Origin: an uncultured Alphaproteobacteria bacterium
GTDB lineage: Bacteria; Pseudomonadota; Alphaproteobacteria; Rhodobacterales; Rhodobacteraceae
Assembly: GCA_902537235.1 (NCBI GenBank)
Contig: CACBAO010000002.1
Location: 62,001 to 126,000 of the forward strand
Length of the DNA stretch: 64,000 nt
Reading direction: 5' to 3'
A program made the translations under genes and the position numbers. The notes beneath the pieces are model-generated. The model made no database searches, was not told the origin of the DNA, and saw only the letters and a program-made list of their open reading frames with translations. Of the stretch, positions 54,749-64,000 are shown piece by piece (position 1 is the stretch's first letter; every line of letters starts with the position of its first letter).

Positions 54749-57643
54749 ATGTCATCAAACCATAAAGATTATAAAGAGACCTTACTCCTACCAAAGACAA
54801 ATTTTCCAATGAGAGCCAACTTACCTGAAAGAGAGAAGGAGTGGCTAGACCGTTGGGAAAAATTAAATGTATACAAAAGACTAAGAAAGGACTCTAAAAA
54901 TAGGAAGGATTTTGTTCTTCATGATGGCCCCCCATATGCAAACGGAAATCTGCATATTGGCCATGCTCTAAACAAGATTCTGAAAGACTTTGTAGTAAGG
55001 AGTCAACAAGTTTTGGGTAATAACAGTATTTATGTTCCAGGCTGGGATTGTCATGGATTACCCATTGAATGGAAAATTGAAGAGAATTACAGAGAAAGAG
55101 GAAAGTCTAAAGAAGACATTTCCATAAATACCCTTCGTAAAGACTGTAGAGACTTCGCTAGTCATTGGATAAAGGTTCAAAAAGAAGAATTTAAAAGATT
55201 AGGTGTAACCGGTGATTGGGATAATCCATATTCAACTATGGACTACAATAGTGAGGCAGTAATCTCAGAAGAGTTTGTAAATCTGGTCATGAAGGGTGTT
55301 GTTTATAGGGGATCAAAACCTGTTATGTGGTCTCCGGTCGAGAAAACTGCCCTTGCCGAAGCAGAGATCGAGTATAGAGATCATCGCAGCACCACAATTT
55401 GGGTAAGGTTTCGCATAGTCTCCGGTGATTTACATGGCGCTGACGTTATAATTTGGACTACTACACCTTGGACCATACCATCAAATAAAGCAGTAGCTTT
55501 CAATAAAGCTATTAAATATGGGCTTTACGAGATAGAGGAAGTTCAAGATGAAAGCTGGGCTAAACCACAAAACATATTAATACTTGCTAACAAGCTTGCC
55601 GAAGAAACGATGGAAAAATCTAGGGTTACAAAGTATAAAAAAATACGAGAATTGAGTTCTAAAGATCTTAACGGTGTTATTTTAAGCCATCCATTTTCAG
55701 ACCTTGAAGGATCTGAAAACTTTTGGAATTATTCAGTTCCTTTAGTCGAAGCAGACCACGTTACTGAAGAGGCTGGTACCGGTTTTGTACATATTGCGCC
55801 AAGCCATGGGGCAGAAGATTTTGAAGTTTTCCTTAAACGTGGATGGCTATCTCGTATGACGAATAATGTTGAGGATGATAGTAGCTTTGCCGCAACTATT
55901 CCATTTTTCAAGGGTCTGCAAATATTTAACAAAAAAGGAAAAGAAGGAGAAGCAAATACGGCGGTAATTCAAAAGTTAATAGAAGCGAATAAGCTGATTG
56001 CTAGAGGTATTTTGGAACACTCTTACCCCCATAGTTGGCGATCTAGAGCTCCTGTAATTTTTAGAAATACTCCTCAATGGTTTGTAAACATAGATAAGGA
56101 TCTAAAAGATGGAAAAGATGAATTTGGTAAGACAATACGAGAAAGAGCTCTTCATTCGATAGAAAAATTGGTACAGTGGGTTCCCAAAAGTGGTAGGAAT
56201 AGGCTTCACAGCATGATATCGATGAGACCAGATTGGGTTTTATCTAGACAGAGGGCATGGGGTGTCCCGCTTACTTGCTTTATAAAAAAAGGTTTGAAAC
56301 CTGATCATGAAGACTTCATTCTAAAGGATAAAAAACTCAATGAAAGACTGGTTAACATACTCAAAAAAGAAGGAGCAGATGCTTGGTTTCAAGAAGGAGC
56401 CAAGGAAAGGTTTTTAGAAGGATTATACCCTCCAGATGAGTACGAGCAAGTAATGGATATTCTCGATGTCTGGTTTGACTCAGGATCGACACATGCCTAT
56501 GTTCTACGAGATAGAGCAGATGGAAAATGGCCAGCTGATCTATATCTTGAAGGAACAGACCAACATAGAGGGTTTTTCCACTCCTCACTACTGCAATCGT
56601 GTGGAACTCAGGGGCAAGCTCCCTATTTAGGTGTTTTAACTCATGGGTTCATTCTAGATGAGAAGGGTTTTAAGATGTCTAAGTCCCTTGGTAATACAGT
56701 AAGCCCTCAACAGGTCATTAAGCAGTATGGGGCAGATATACTTAGACTATGGGTCGCGCAAAGTGACTATACAGTGGATTTAAGAATAGGAGATGAAATT
56801 CTTAAAGGTGTTACAGATAGCTATCGAAAACTGAGAAATACAGCAAGATTTTTACTGGGAAATTTGGGTGCATATTCTGGTCATGATGATATTTCATATA
56901 GTGAACTACCTGATCTTGAAAAGTACATTCTCCATCGAGTTTGTGAAATCGATAAAAAAATACAATCTTCTTATCAAGATTATTCTTTTCAATCAGTATT
57001 TCAAACTTATTTTCAATTCTGCACCCAAGATCTTTCTTCCTTCTATTTCGATATTCGAAAGGATGTTTTATATTGCGATGCCGAGAATAGTTTAAAAAGA
57101 AGAGCTACACTCAAAGTTCTTGACATTTTGTTCTTCAGATTGACAACATGGTTTTCTCCAATTTTACCATTTACAATGGAAGAAGTATACTTAGAGAGAT
57201 ATCCTGAAGAAGAGAGTTCGGTACACTTACTCGACATTCCTAGAAATGAAAAGGACTGGTATAATCCTAAATATGTCGATCATTGGGATAAAATTCGGAA
57301 CGTCAGACGAGTTGTCACCGGGGCTATAGAACTACTAAGGAGAGACAAGGTAATAGGCTCAAGTTTAGAGGCCTTTCCAGTCGTCTACATAAAAGACAAA
57401 GAGCTCTTTGAAATAATAAACTCAGTAGACATGAGTGAAGTATGTATTACATCAGGTATAAATGTTGAGTTTTGCACAACTAGTATCGCAGACACCTGTT
57501 TTGTTCTTGATGACGTACCCGATGTTGGGGTGATTTGTAGGGCTGCTAAAGGGAAAAAGTGTCAACGATGCTGGATACTGAGCTTGCCACCGGATAACAG
57601 TGAGAGTGACTTGTGTGATCGTTGTGAACAAGTCGTGAATTGA
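54749..57643 (+). CDS. ileS: Isoleucyl-tRNA synthetase
   Basis: Charges tRNA-Ile. The 964-residue class I enzyme has HIGH at 69-72 in GPPYANGNLHIGHALNKILK and KMSKS at 642-646 in GFKMSKSLGNTV. The editing domain with TTPWTIPSNKA and a FVHIAPSHGAEDF block is complete. The C-terminus carries a zinc finger, CQRCW and CDRCEQ, found in the bacterial-type enzyme. It has its own promoter region, divergent from truA. lspA, a common downstream neighbour, is not there; the next gene converges from the right. Confidence 0.97.
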   Translation: MSSNHKDYKETLLLPKTNFPMRANLPEREKEWLDRWEKLNVYKRLRKDSKNRKDFVLHDGPPYANGNLHIGHALNKILKDFVVRSQQVLGNNSIYVPGWDCHGLPIEWKIEENYRERGKSKEDISINTLRKDCRDFASHWIKVQKEEFKRLGVTGDWDNPYSTMDYNSEAVISEEFVNLVMKGVVYRGSKPVMWSPVEKTALAEAEIEYRDHRSTTIWVRFRIVSGDLHGADVIIWTTTPWTIPSNKAVAFNKAIKYGLYEIEEVQDESWAKPQNILILANKLAEETMEKSRVTKYKKIRELSSKDLNGVILSHPFSDLEGSENFWNYSVPLVEADHVTEEAGTGFVHIAPSHGAEDFEVFLKRGWLSRMTNNVEDDSSFAATIPFFKGLQIFNKKGKEGEANTAVIQKLIEANKLIARGILEHSYPHSWRSRAPVIFRNTPQWFVNIDKDLKDGKDEFGKTIRERALHSIEKLVQWVPKSGRNRLHSMISMRPDWVLSRQRAWGVPLTCFIKKGLKPDHEDFILKDKKLNERLVNILKKEGADAWFQEGAKERFLEGLYPPDEYEQVMDILDVWFDSGSTHAYVLRDRADGKWPADLYLEGTDQHRGFFHSSLLQSCGTQGQAPYLGVLTHGFILDEKGFKMSKSLGNTVSPQQVIKQYGADILRLWVAQSDYTVDLRIGDEILKGVTDSYRKLRNTARFLLGNLGAYSGHDDISYSELPDLEKYILHRVCEIDKKIQSSYQDYSFQSVFQTYFQFCTQDLSSFYFDIRKDVLYCDAENSLKRRATLKVLDILFFRLTTWFSPILPFTMEEVYLERYPEEESSVHLLDIPRNEKDWYNPKYVDHWDKIRNVRRVVTGAIELLRRDKVIGSSLEAFPVVYIKDKELFEIINSVDMSEVCITSGINVEFCTTSIADTCFVLDDVPDVGVICRAAKGKKCQRCWILSLPPDNSESDLCDRCEQVVN

Positions 57644-57659
57644 AATTTTATAGGATTTA

Positions 57660-58577
57660 TTAACTCGCTCTCTCTCTAGGGTGAGTTGATTTATAAACTT
57701 GCAGTAACCTTTTTTGTTCTATTTGGGTATATATTTGTGTGCTACTCAACGCAGTGTGACCAAGGAGTTTTTGGATGCTTCGTAGGTCTGTGCCTTTATT
57801 TAACAAGTGGGTAGCGTAGGAGTGTCTCAAGGAGTGTGGCGTGGTGGATGAAGGAAGACCAATCGAGGTTCTTGCTTTTTCCAGAGCTTTCTGAAACGAT
57901 CTTGGGGATATTTTTTGTCCTCTTGTACCCAAAAATACATATTCGCTACTAGATATGGGGTAAGGACATTGTTCTTTATAATTCTCAATTGCTTGGCTAG
58001 TAATATTAAGTATCGGCACCATCCGCTCTTTTTCCCCCTTACCCTTAACCATGATACTCGTACTTAATGGCAACTCATTTGTTTTCAAATTAATTGCCTC
58101 TGAAATTCTTAAACCGCAGGTATATAACAGTAAAAAGATGGCTTGGTTTCTGGATATTATCCATCGCTGCTCTTTCTGGTTTTCAAAGGCACCAAATAAC
58201 TTTTTTACATCATTTATCGTTATTGGCCTAGGAAGTGTTTTATTTCTTTTAGGAGATTCTAATCTTGAAATAGATGAGTTGGAAATATTATGGGAATTCT
58301 CTAGCCAGAAGAAAAAGTTTTTCAGGCTAGATATTTTTCTAGAAATTGATGCAGCATTTAAAGATTTATTTCGCAGGTTCAAAATCCATAATCTTATTTT
58401 TTGGGAACTTATTTCTAATAAATCAGTTTTTAAAATAACTTCTGAGTTCTGAAAGTTAAAACTAAGAAAATCTTTTAAGTCAAGTGAATATGCTTTAACG
58501 GAGTTCTCTGAAAGGTTTCTTAAATTTACGTTATACGATGCCCACTCTTCAATTAAGTTATTTATCTTTATCTTCAT
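57660..58577 (-). CDS. xerC: Tyrosine recombinase XerC-like
   Basis: Site-specific recombinase that resolves chromosome dimers at dif with XerD. The 305-residue protein has an N-terminal core-binding SAM-like domain and a complete catalytic set: Arg157 (TCGLRISEAIN), Lys180, His248 and Arg251 (HSLRHSYATHLL), His274 (LLGHTALSSTQ) and Tyr283 (IYTQIE). The placement directly after a DUF484 gene, overlapping it by four bases, points to chromosomal XerC rather than a phage integrase. No attachment site or mobile element surrounds it. Confidence 0.92.
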   Translation of the reverse strand: MKIKINNLIEEWASYNVNLRNLSENSVKAYSLDLKDFLSFNFQNSEVILKTDLLEISSQKIRLWILNLRNKSLNAASISRKISSLKNFFFWLENSHNISNSSISRLESPKRNKTLPRPITINDVKKLFGAFENQKEQRWIISRNQAIFLLLYTCGLRISEAINLKTNELPLSTSIMVKGKGEKERMVPILNITSQAIENYKEQCPYPISSSEYVFLGTRGQKISPRSFQKALEKARTSIGLPSSTTPHSLRHSYATHLLNKGTDLRSIQKLLGHTALSSTQIYTQIEQKRLLQVYKSTHPRERAS

Positions 58578-59272
58578 TTGTCTAATAAGCTCTCTAAGTG
58601 CTTGGACGTTATCTTAGCAAAAAACTCTAGATAGTCTGTCGACTGATCAACCGAAAAAGTTGACTCACTTTCTGACTCAAAGAATATAAAACCTTTTAAT
58701 TTCTTTTTTATTAAAAGCGAAATAATGGCTTCAGATTTTGTATTGTCTTCTCTAATTATTATGTCTTCATCAGTTATCTTCTTTTTTTCTGGAACATATT
58801 TTAGTCGAACAGGCTTTCCGTTTGTTATTCCAATTTTTTCTAAAAACTTGCTGACTTCTCTATCAGGTTTCAAGAAACAGTTTTCAAAATCGAAATGAGA
58901 GAATATATCTTCGCTTACAACTATTTTTATCTTATCCACACTTAATATTTCTGGTGCTTTTGAACATAGAAATCTAAAAAGAGAATCTATATCTTTTGTT
59001 TCAATAGTCGCTAAACAACATTTATGAATTTTCTTTATTCCTAATTGATTTTCGTAAGCATGCCGTATTATTTGACTATTGGTAGTCTTTAACTTCTCCA
59101 CTTTGTCTCTAAGTTTTTTTAGAAAAACATTTCTTATATCCACCAGATTTTCTTCATCAGGGAAATCTGAGTCCTTTAAAAGTGCGAGTAATAATTCTTT
59201 ATCCAGTAGAATCAGATCTGGATTTTTTAAAATTTTTTTTCTTTCGTCTGGAACTAATTCAATTTTATTCAT
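58574..59272 (-). CDS. DUF484 family protein
   Basis: A GAF-like protein of about 232 residues that usually sits beside xerC. NPDLILLDKELLLALL near the start fits, and it contains a predicted helical linker (VFLKKLRDKVEKLKTTNSQI) before the GAF-like part. Biochemical role unknown in the family. I use the ATG at 59272; an in-frame TTG at 59308 would overlap the upstream gene. It lies five bases after fsa and overlaps xerC, so fsa-DUF484-xerC should be one transcript. Confidence 0.83.
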   Translation of the reverse strand: MNKIELVPDERKKILKNPDLILLDKELLLALLKDSDFPDEENLVDIRNVFLKKLRDKVEKLKTTNSQIIRHAYENQLGIKKIHKCCLATIETKDIDSLFRFLCSKAPEILSVDKIKIVVSEDIFSHFDFENCFLKPDREVSKFLEKIGITNGKPVRLKYVPEKKKITDEDIIIREDNTKSEAIISLLIKKKLKGFIFFESESESTFSVDQSTDYLEFFAKITSKHLESLLDK

Positions 59273-59277
59273 ATTTT

Positions 59278-59931
59278 TTAAAGTATAGATTGACCCGTTT
59301 TTTCCCAATCAGCTGTAAATTGGCTTAACCCAGAGTCGGTTAGAGGATGTTTTACAAGTTTTTCAAAAATATCTATCGGAATTGTTGCTACATCTGCTCC
59401 AAGGAGCGCACATTGCTTCACATGGTTGATTGTTCTTATAGATGCTGCTAAAACTTTAGTCGAAAAGTTATAGTTTGAATAAATTAGTTTTATATCTGAA
59501 ATCAAATCTGCTCCATCGAGATTTAAATCATCTAAACGACCGATAAAAGGGCTTACGTACTCTGCACCCGCTTTTGCAGCCAAAAGAGCCTGTGAGGCCG
59601 AAAAACAAAGGGTCATATTCACGCTTATACCCTTTTGGGATAAAGTATTACATGCTTCTAATCCATCCCAAGTAATCGGTAGTTTAACAGTAACGTTTTC
59701 TGCTATCTGTGAAAGCTTTATCCCCTCTTCCACCATTCTTTTTGAAGCTAGTGCTGATACTTCTGCGCTTATGGAACCAGAAACTATGCTGGCCAATTCA
59801 GATATAACCTCGATCATATTTTTTCCAGACTTTAAAATAATCGATGGGTTGGTTGTAACTCCGTCAATAAGACCGAGATCACTAAATTTTTTTATTTTTT
59901 CAATATCCGAACCGTCAAGAAAGAACTTCAT
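59278..59931 (-). CDS. fsa: Transaldolase / fructose-6-phosphate aldolase family protein
   Basis: Small TIM-barrel aldolase of 217 residues from the TalC/FSA group. MKFFLDGSDIEKIKKFSDLG is followed by IDGVTTNPSII. The Schiff-base lysine is Lys83 in VTVKLPITWDGL. ISVNMTLCFSASQALLAAKA and AEYVSPFIGRLDD complete the active site. Such proteins work as transaldolase in the pentose phosphate pathway or as fructose-6-phosphate aldolase; many alphaproteobacterial versions are true transaldolases, so the name is tentative. Divergent from priA. Confidence 0.92.
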   Translation of the reverse strand: MKFFLDGSDIEKIKKFSDLGLIDGVTTNPSIILKSGKNMIEVISELASIVSGSISAEVSALASKRMVEEGIKLSQIAENVTVKLPITWDGLEACNTLSQKGISVNMTLCFSASQALLAAKAGAEYVSPFIGRLDDLNLDGADLISDIKLIYSNYNFSTKVLAASIRTINHVKQCALLGADVATIPIDIFEKLVKHPLTDSGLSQFTADWEKTGQSIL

Positions 59932-59996
59932 GAAATTTTATCCAAAAAAATATATTTTCTGGACATCAGTTTATATGGTGATTTATTTCAAAGGAA

Positions 59997-62192
59997 GTGA
60001 AAAAGTGTAAACTTAGACAAATGAGATTTGAAAAACAGTTTGGTGTTATTTTTACAAATCCAAAACTACCAGTTTTGGATTACTCAACGCCGGATCAAAA
60101 AATTGAAATTGGCAGTATAGTAGAGGTGCCATTAGGTTCTAAAGTCGTCATTGGAATTGTTTGGAGAACTGGAGATAATAAATTTTATGGTAGTCGACTA
60201 AAGCAGATCATTGGAACTGTTAACGATATAAAACTGAGTCCTGAATTTATATTTTTCTTAAAAAGGGCACATGCCTATACACTAGCTCCGATACAGTATT
60301 TTCTTAAGATGGCTGTTCAAAGTCTGAACTTTCACAGAGATCAAAAGCTACCAATTGCTTACAAACTTAACAACCACAATCATTTCCAATTTACAAGCCG
60401 TCAAGAAGAACTTGTTAACTTCATTAAAGAACAACCTCAGAAAGTTGTTGAATATAACAAAATAAAAAAAGACTTAGGTATAAGTTTTTCAGTTCTAAAA
60501 AAACTGGAAAAAATAGGCGTGCTTTCAAAGGTAACCAAAAACAACTACAAACGACAAAAAATGTATAATGAACCCATTATCTTATCTCCCGAACAGGAAA
60601 AAGCTGTTTCACAAATTAGAGAAAAGTGCAAAGAGAAAGATTTTCAGTCATGGCTACTATTTGGTGTTACAGGTTCTGGTAAAACGGAGGTCTATTTGAA
60701 TCTAGCAAGTGAGCGCATAGAAAAAGGAGAACAAGTTCTTATTCTATTACCAGAGATTTCTTTAACCGTCGACTTTAAGCAGCGTATTATGAAGAGGTAC
60801 GGTGGACTGTCAGGTGAATGGCATTCACAACTATCATTAAATGATAGACGAGGCGTGTTTAAGAATGTAGTAAACGGTAATATAAAGATACTTGTAGGGG
60901 CCAGATCAGCTTTATTTTTACCATTTAAAAATTTGGGTCTCATTATTGTCGATGAAGAGCATGATCCCTCCTATAAGCAGGAGGAGACGCCAATCTACAA
61001 TGCAAGAGACCTGGCAGTATTAAGAGCTTCAACTTTGAAGTCACAAATAATTTTATCTTCAGCTACTCCCAGCATTGAGACGTGGCACAATTGTAGATTA
61101 GGTAAGTATCATAAGGTTGATCTTCTCAAACGTTTTGGCGAAGTTTATGAACCAAGGGTGGCTTTGATCGATATGAATATAGAACAAATGCCAAAAAATA
61201 GTTGGATCTCTGCTCCAGTAATTGACCAGATAAGGATAAGTTTAGAAAAAGAAGAACAAATTCTTATTTTTTTAAATAGAAGAGGTTACGCGCCAATTGC
61301 ATTTTGTTCGGCATGTAGGGTTTCTTTAGAGTGTAAAAACTGCAGTGCAAAGTTAGTTTATCATAAAACAAAAAATTGCTATTTGTGCCATATATGTGGG
61401 TACGAAGCCTCGGAAAAAGCAGAGTGTGTTAAATGTAAGTCAGCTGCTAACTTAATACTTATTGGGCCAGGAGTTGAAAGAATAAGAGAAGAGATCTCGA
61501 AGTTGTTTCCCAACGCTTCAGCAAAGATTTTTTCTTCAGACAATTTGTCAACAGGAGAAAAAAATTTAGAAGATATGGATAAAATAAAGTCGGGAGCAAT
61601 TAATATAATTATTGGTACCCAGTTGGTGGCTAAAGGATATAATTTTCCGTATTTGAAACTTGTTGTTGTACTTGATGCAGATATGGGTTTAAACGCTGGG
61701 GACCATAGGGTTATGGAAAAAAGCTATCAGGTAATAAAACAAGTTGTAGGAAGAGCAGGACGGTATGCGTCCGATGGGAAAGCATTGATTCAAACTTGGA
61801 TGCCTCGTCATCCCGTTTTACAGGCATTACTTGAAGGTAGTGGAGAAAAATTTCTCAACACTGAGCTAGATCAAAGAATTGAAGCTAATGTTCCACCTCA
61901 CGGGAAATTCATTTCGTTAATATTATCAGGAAAAAAGGAACGTACTTTGATTGATTTTGGTATCAAATTAAAAAACCAATTTCACTCACTAAGTTTAAGA
62001 GATGTTGTTATTTTTGGACCTGCCATTGCTCCAATTTCAAGAATAAAAAATAAAACAAGAGTAAGATTACTTATTAAGTTTAGTAAAATGACAAAAATAT
62101 CCCAGATTGAAGTAAGAGATTGGCTAAAAAATATTTCGGTCCCGAATAATATATACTTTAGTGTGGACATTGATCCATATAATTTCTATTAG
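59997..62192 (+). CDS. priA: Primosomal replication helicase PriA
   Basis: Restarts stalled forks by loading the replicative helicase. The 731-residue protein has an N-terminal DNA-binding region and Walker A GVTGSGKTEVY (223-230 core). The Walker B is DEEHDPSYKQEETP. The zinc-binding cysteine cluster runs from CSACRVSLECKNCSAKL to CHICGYEASEKAECVKC, followed by GTQLVAKGYNFPYL and QVVGRAGRYASDG. The start is uncertain: GTG at 59997 has AAGGA only one base away, and an ATG at 60021 has no clear site. The fsa/priA divergent pair is usual in Alphaproteobacteria. Confidence 0.95.
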   Translation: MKKCKLRQMRFEKQFGVIFTNPKLPVLDYSTPDQKIEIGSIVEVPLGSKVVIGIVWRTGDNKFYGSRLKQIIGTVNDIKLSPEFIFFLKRAHAYTLAPIQYFLKMAVQSLNFHRDQKLPIAYKLNNHNHFQFTSRQEELVNFIKEQPQKVVEYNKIKKDLGISFSVLKKLEKIGVLSKVTKNNYKRQKMYNEPIILSPEQEKAVSQIREKCKEKDFQSWLLFGVTGSGKTEVYLNLASERIEKGEQVLILLPEISLTVDFKQRIMKRYGGLSGEWHSQLSLNDRRGVFKNVVNGNIKILVGARSALFLPFKNLGLIIVDEEHDPSYKQEETPIYNARDLAVLRASTLKSQIILSSATPSIETWHNCRLGKYHKVDLLKRFGEVYEPRVALIDMNIEQMPKNSWISAPVIDQIRISLEKEEQILIFLNRRGYAPIAFCSACRVSLECKNCSAKLVYHKTKNCYLCHICGYEASEKAECVKCKSAANLILIGPGVERIREEISKLFPNASAKIFSSDNLSTGEKNLEDMDKIKSGAINIIIGTQLVAKGYNFPYLKLVVVLDADMGLNAGDHRVMEKSYQVIKQVVGRAGRYASDGKALIQTWMPRHPVLQALLEGSGEKFLNTELDQRIEANVPPHGKFISLILSGKKERTLIDFGIKLKNQFHSLSLRDVVIFGPAIAPISRIKNKTRVRLLIKFSKMTKISQIEVRDWLKNISVPNNIYFSVDIDPYNFY

Positions 62193-62221
62193 TTCAGGGG
62201 AATATCAATTAAAAATGACAT

Positions 62222-63319
62222 ATGAAAAATAACAGAAGTAATATCAACCCCCTCTCCCATTTCTACAATATACCTATTTATGAAAGCGGTGAAAGCGCGA
62301 TACAAGGTAGAGAAAATGTTGTCAAGTTGAGTGCGAATGAGAACATGAATGGACCATGTAACGAGGTATTAAACCAATTCGCATACTATTCCAAAAACAT
62401 TTTTGAGTATCCAGATAGCAGTCACCACGCGCTGCGACACAAAATAGGCAAAGTACATAATATTGATCCAAATAGAATTATTTGCGGAGCCGGGTCTGAT
62501 GAAATAATCCAGTTATTGTGTCGATGTTTTTGTGAGAAAAATGATGAGGTGATTTATACGGAACATGGGTTCTCAATGTATAAACTATCTGCGTTAGCCA
62601 CTGGTGCAAAGCCTGTTGAGGTTAAAGAAACCAACCGCACAGCATCTATAGAGAATATAAGTGCAGCAATTACATCTAGGACAAAGATAATTTTTTTAGC
62701 AAATCCGAATAATCCAACAGGAACTATGATTTCAGATAGTGAAATCGAGCAGCTGTTAACTAAAATTCCTAATAATATTCTACTCGTATTAGACGGTGCT
62801 TATTCAGAATATGTTGATTATTCCGATGGGGGAATTTCACTTGTAAATAAGTTTTCAAATGTATTTGCAACCAGAACTTTCTCTAAAATATTTGGGCTAG
62901 GTGGGTTAAGAGTGGGGTGGGGTTTTGGTGCCAGAGACATAATAGATATTTTGAATTCAGTCCGATCTCCCTTTAACGTTTCATCTTTGGGATTAAAAAT
63001 GGCAGAATTGAGTGTTGAAGATGTAAATTTCGTTAAAAAGCAGAGAGAAATAAATAAAGTAAATAGAGATTTACTGAGAAATAGATTGCTAAATCTTGGA
63101 TTAAGCATCGATAAATCGTTTGCAAATTTTTTGCTCCTGAGATTTGCAAACGAAGGTCAAGCCAATACAGTCGATTTATTTCTTAAGGAAAAAGGTTTTA
63201 TTTTAAGAAAGGTTGTATCTTATGGCCTTCCAAATTGCCTTAGACTTTCTATTGGTAATAAAGATATTTGTGAGAGTCTATATTCAGCTTTAGTGGAGTA
63301 CTTTGATAATAATGACTGA
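62222..63319 (+). CDS. hisC: Histidinol-phosphate aminotransferase
   Basis: Fold-type I PLP aminotransferase of 365 residues for histidine synthesis. In many bacteria it also acts on aromatic amino acid precursors. Marks are VVKLSANENMNGP, ICGAGSDEIIQLLCR, FLANPNNPTGTMIS and the PLP lysine Lys222 in TRTFSKIFGLGGLRVGW. It is followed by tyrC with an eight-base overlap; the hisC-tyrC pairing suggests that it may transaminate in tyrosine and phenylalanine synthesis too (inference). Confidence 0.94.
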   Translation: MKNNRSNINPLSHFYNIPIYESGESAIQGRENVVKLSANENMNGPCNEVLNQFAYYSKNIFEYPDSSHHALRHKIGKVHNIDPNRIICGAGSDEIIQLLCRCFCEKNDEVIYTEHGFSMYKLSALATGAKPVEVKETNRTASIENISAAITSRTKIIFLANPNNPTGTMISDSEIEQLLTKIPNNILLVLDGAYSEYVDYSDGGISLVNKFSNVFATRTFSKIFGLGGLRVGWGFGARDIIDILNSVRSPFNVSSLGLKMAELSVEDVNFVKKQREINKVNRDLLRNRLLNLGLSIDKSFANFLLLRFANEGQANTVDLFLKEKGFILRKVVSYGLPNCLRLSIGNKDICESLYSALVEYFDNND

Positions 63320-64000
63320 GTTTAGAAAAATCTCCATTATTGGCCTAGGTTTAATAGCTTCTTCAATATGTCTCACTGTAAGAGAAAAAGATTCGAAAAT
63401 TCAAATAGTGGGCTACGATAATGACAAAGAAGTGAGAAATAAGGCTAAGAAAATCGGTTTATGCGAAATTAAGAGTAACATTGAGAATGCAGTAATTGGC
63501 TCTGAGCTTATAATACTTTGTGTGCCAGTTGGACAAATGCAAGCTGTAACGCGGCAATTAAAAAAGTTTATAAAGCCTGGCACAGTAATCACAGATGTAG
63601 GATCAGTAAAGTTATCCGTTATTGAAGATATAGTGTCTCATATAGAGGACGCACAGGCGATATTTGTTCCTTCTCACCCTATTGCTGGAACTGAAAGATC
63701 AGGACCAGAAGCGGGTTATGCCGGACTATTTGAGGGTCGGTGGTGCATACTGACGCCGACAAAAAAAACCAATAAGAAAGCATTAAAAAGTGTTGAAACT
63801 TTTTGGAAGTACTTAGGTATGAAAACTAAGATAATGACACCTGAGCATCATGATCTCGTTTTAGCCGTAACATCTCATGCGCCTCATTTAATTGCATACA
63901 CTATGGTGGGGGTTGTCGATGACTTAGAGGCCGTCACAAAGTCAGAAATAATAAATTATTCGGCTGCGGGCTTCAGAGATTTCACTAGAATTGCTGCATC
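63312..64000 (+). CDS. tyrC: Prephenate/arogenate dehydrogenase, N-terminal part (cut by window edge)
   Basis: Begins at an ATG inside the end of hisC and stays open to the window edge for about 229 codons. The N-terminal Rossmann fold is MTEFRKISIIGLGLIASSIC, then ELIILCVPVGQM and ITDVGSVKLSVIE. The prephenate dehydrogenase block is FVPSHPIAGTERSGPEAGYA, including the catalytic His region, and VTSHAPHLIAY is the second His-containing motif. The enzyme oxidatively decarboxylates prephenate or arogenate in tyrosine synthesis. The preferred substrate cannot be told. The C-terminus lies outside the window. Confidence 0.92.
   Translation, partial: MTEFRKISIIGLGLIASSICLTVREKDSKIQIVGYDNDKEVRNKAKKIGLCEIKSNIENAVIGSELIILCVPVGQMQAVTRQLKKFIKPGTVITDVGSVKLSVIEDIVSHIEDAQAIFVPSHPIAGTERSGPEAGYAGLFEGRWCILTPTKKTNKKALKSVETFWKYLGMKTKIMTPEHHDLVLAVTSHAPHLIAYTMVGVVDDLEAVTKSEIINYSAAGFRDFTRIAA

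Noticed and set aside
58051..58452. 133-residue plus-strand open frame
   Set aside because: Antisense to xerC, whose catalytic residues are all in place.
57660..58577. Phage or integrative-element integrase
   Set aside because: Neighbour DUF484 and the housekeeping context fit chromosomal XerC; no attachment repeats, tRNA or cargo genes are nearby.
1..64000. tRNA, rRNA, CRISPR or transposon genes
   Set aside because: Intergenic gaps are all under 300 bases once cmk and the small gene are counted, and none shows cloverleaf, repeat-spacer or terminal-repeat structure by eye.

Overview
The window is AT-rich, densely coding chromosomal DNA from a bacterium, with no rRNA, tRNA, CRISPR or insertion sequence that I could see. 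Gene content and order point to an alphaproteobacterium with a streamlined genome, probably a free-living marine lineage. The evidence is the runs Nfu-usp-trpS-murJ-glnD, slt / dapA-smpB, fabA-fabB-fabI, miaB-phoH-ybeY-corC-lnt-metK-trmB, aroA-cmk-rpsA-sppA-ihfB-lapA-trpF-trpB, xerC-DUF484 and hisC-tyrC. I cannot name the genus. Spacing is tight, many neighbours overlap by a few bases, and TTG or GTG starts are frequent.

Layout. 1-6081 (minus): Nfu-type Fe-S protein (cut by the left edge), universal stress protein, trpS, murJ, glnD. 6190-8667 (plus): rsmI, gshB, a queuosine-precursor-type transporter. 8670-10017 (minus): smpB, dapA, divergent from slt (10166-12253). 12297-14602 (minus): a small accessory block of EamA transporter, FAS1-like dehydratase and FMN reductase. 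14740-23135 (plus): smc, sseA, a GNAT, an aromatic aminotransferase, acs and an I78-type inhibitor lipoprotein. 23141-28605 (minus): imuB, a methyltransferase and dnaE2. 28833-32382 (plus): fabA, fabB, fabI and a PLP dehydratase. 32379-33746: two unrecognised small genes and a CDP-alcohol phosphatidyltransferase. 33748-36240 (minus): a dimethylglycine/sarcosine dehydrogenase-type enzyme. 36331-50608 (plus): a long housekeeping run from miaB to trpB. 50605-52676 (minus): pth, rplY, trpA. 52782-64000: ychF, truA, ileS, xerC, DUF484, fsa, priA, hisC and a partial tyrC.

The most unusual part is the translesion-synthesis locus at 23141-28605. The usual imuA-imuB-dnaE2 cassette appears here as imuB-methyltransferase-dnaE2. 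imuA is missing from the locus, and DnaE2 stops before the C-terminal OB-fold region seen in its relatives. Two further points stand out. cmk has no ATG/GTG/TTG start that keeps its P-loop and seems to begin at an ATC behind a GGAG. The block pth-rplY-trpA looks like an inversion: flipping it restores trpF-trpB-trpA-rplY-pth-ychF on one strand. Most of the rest is ordinary core metabolism.
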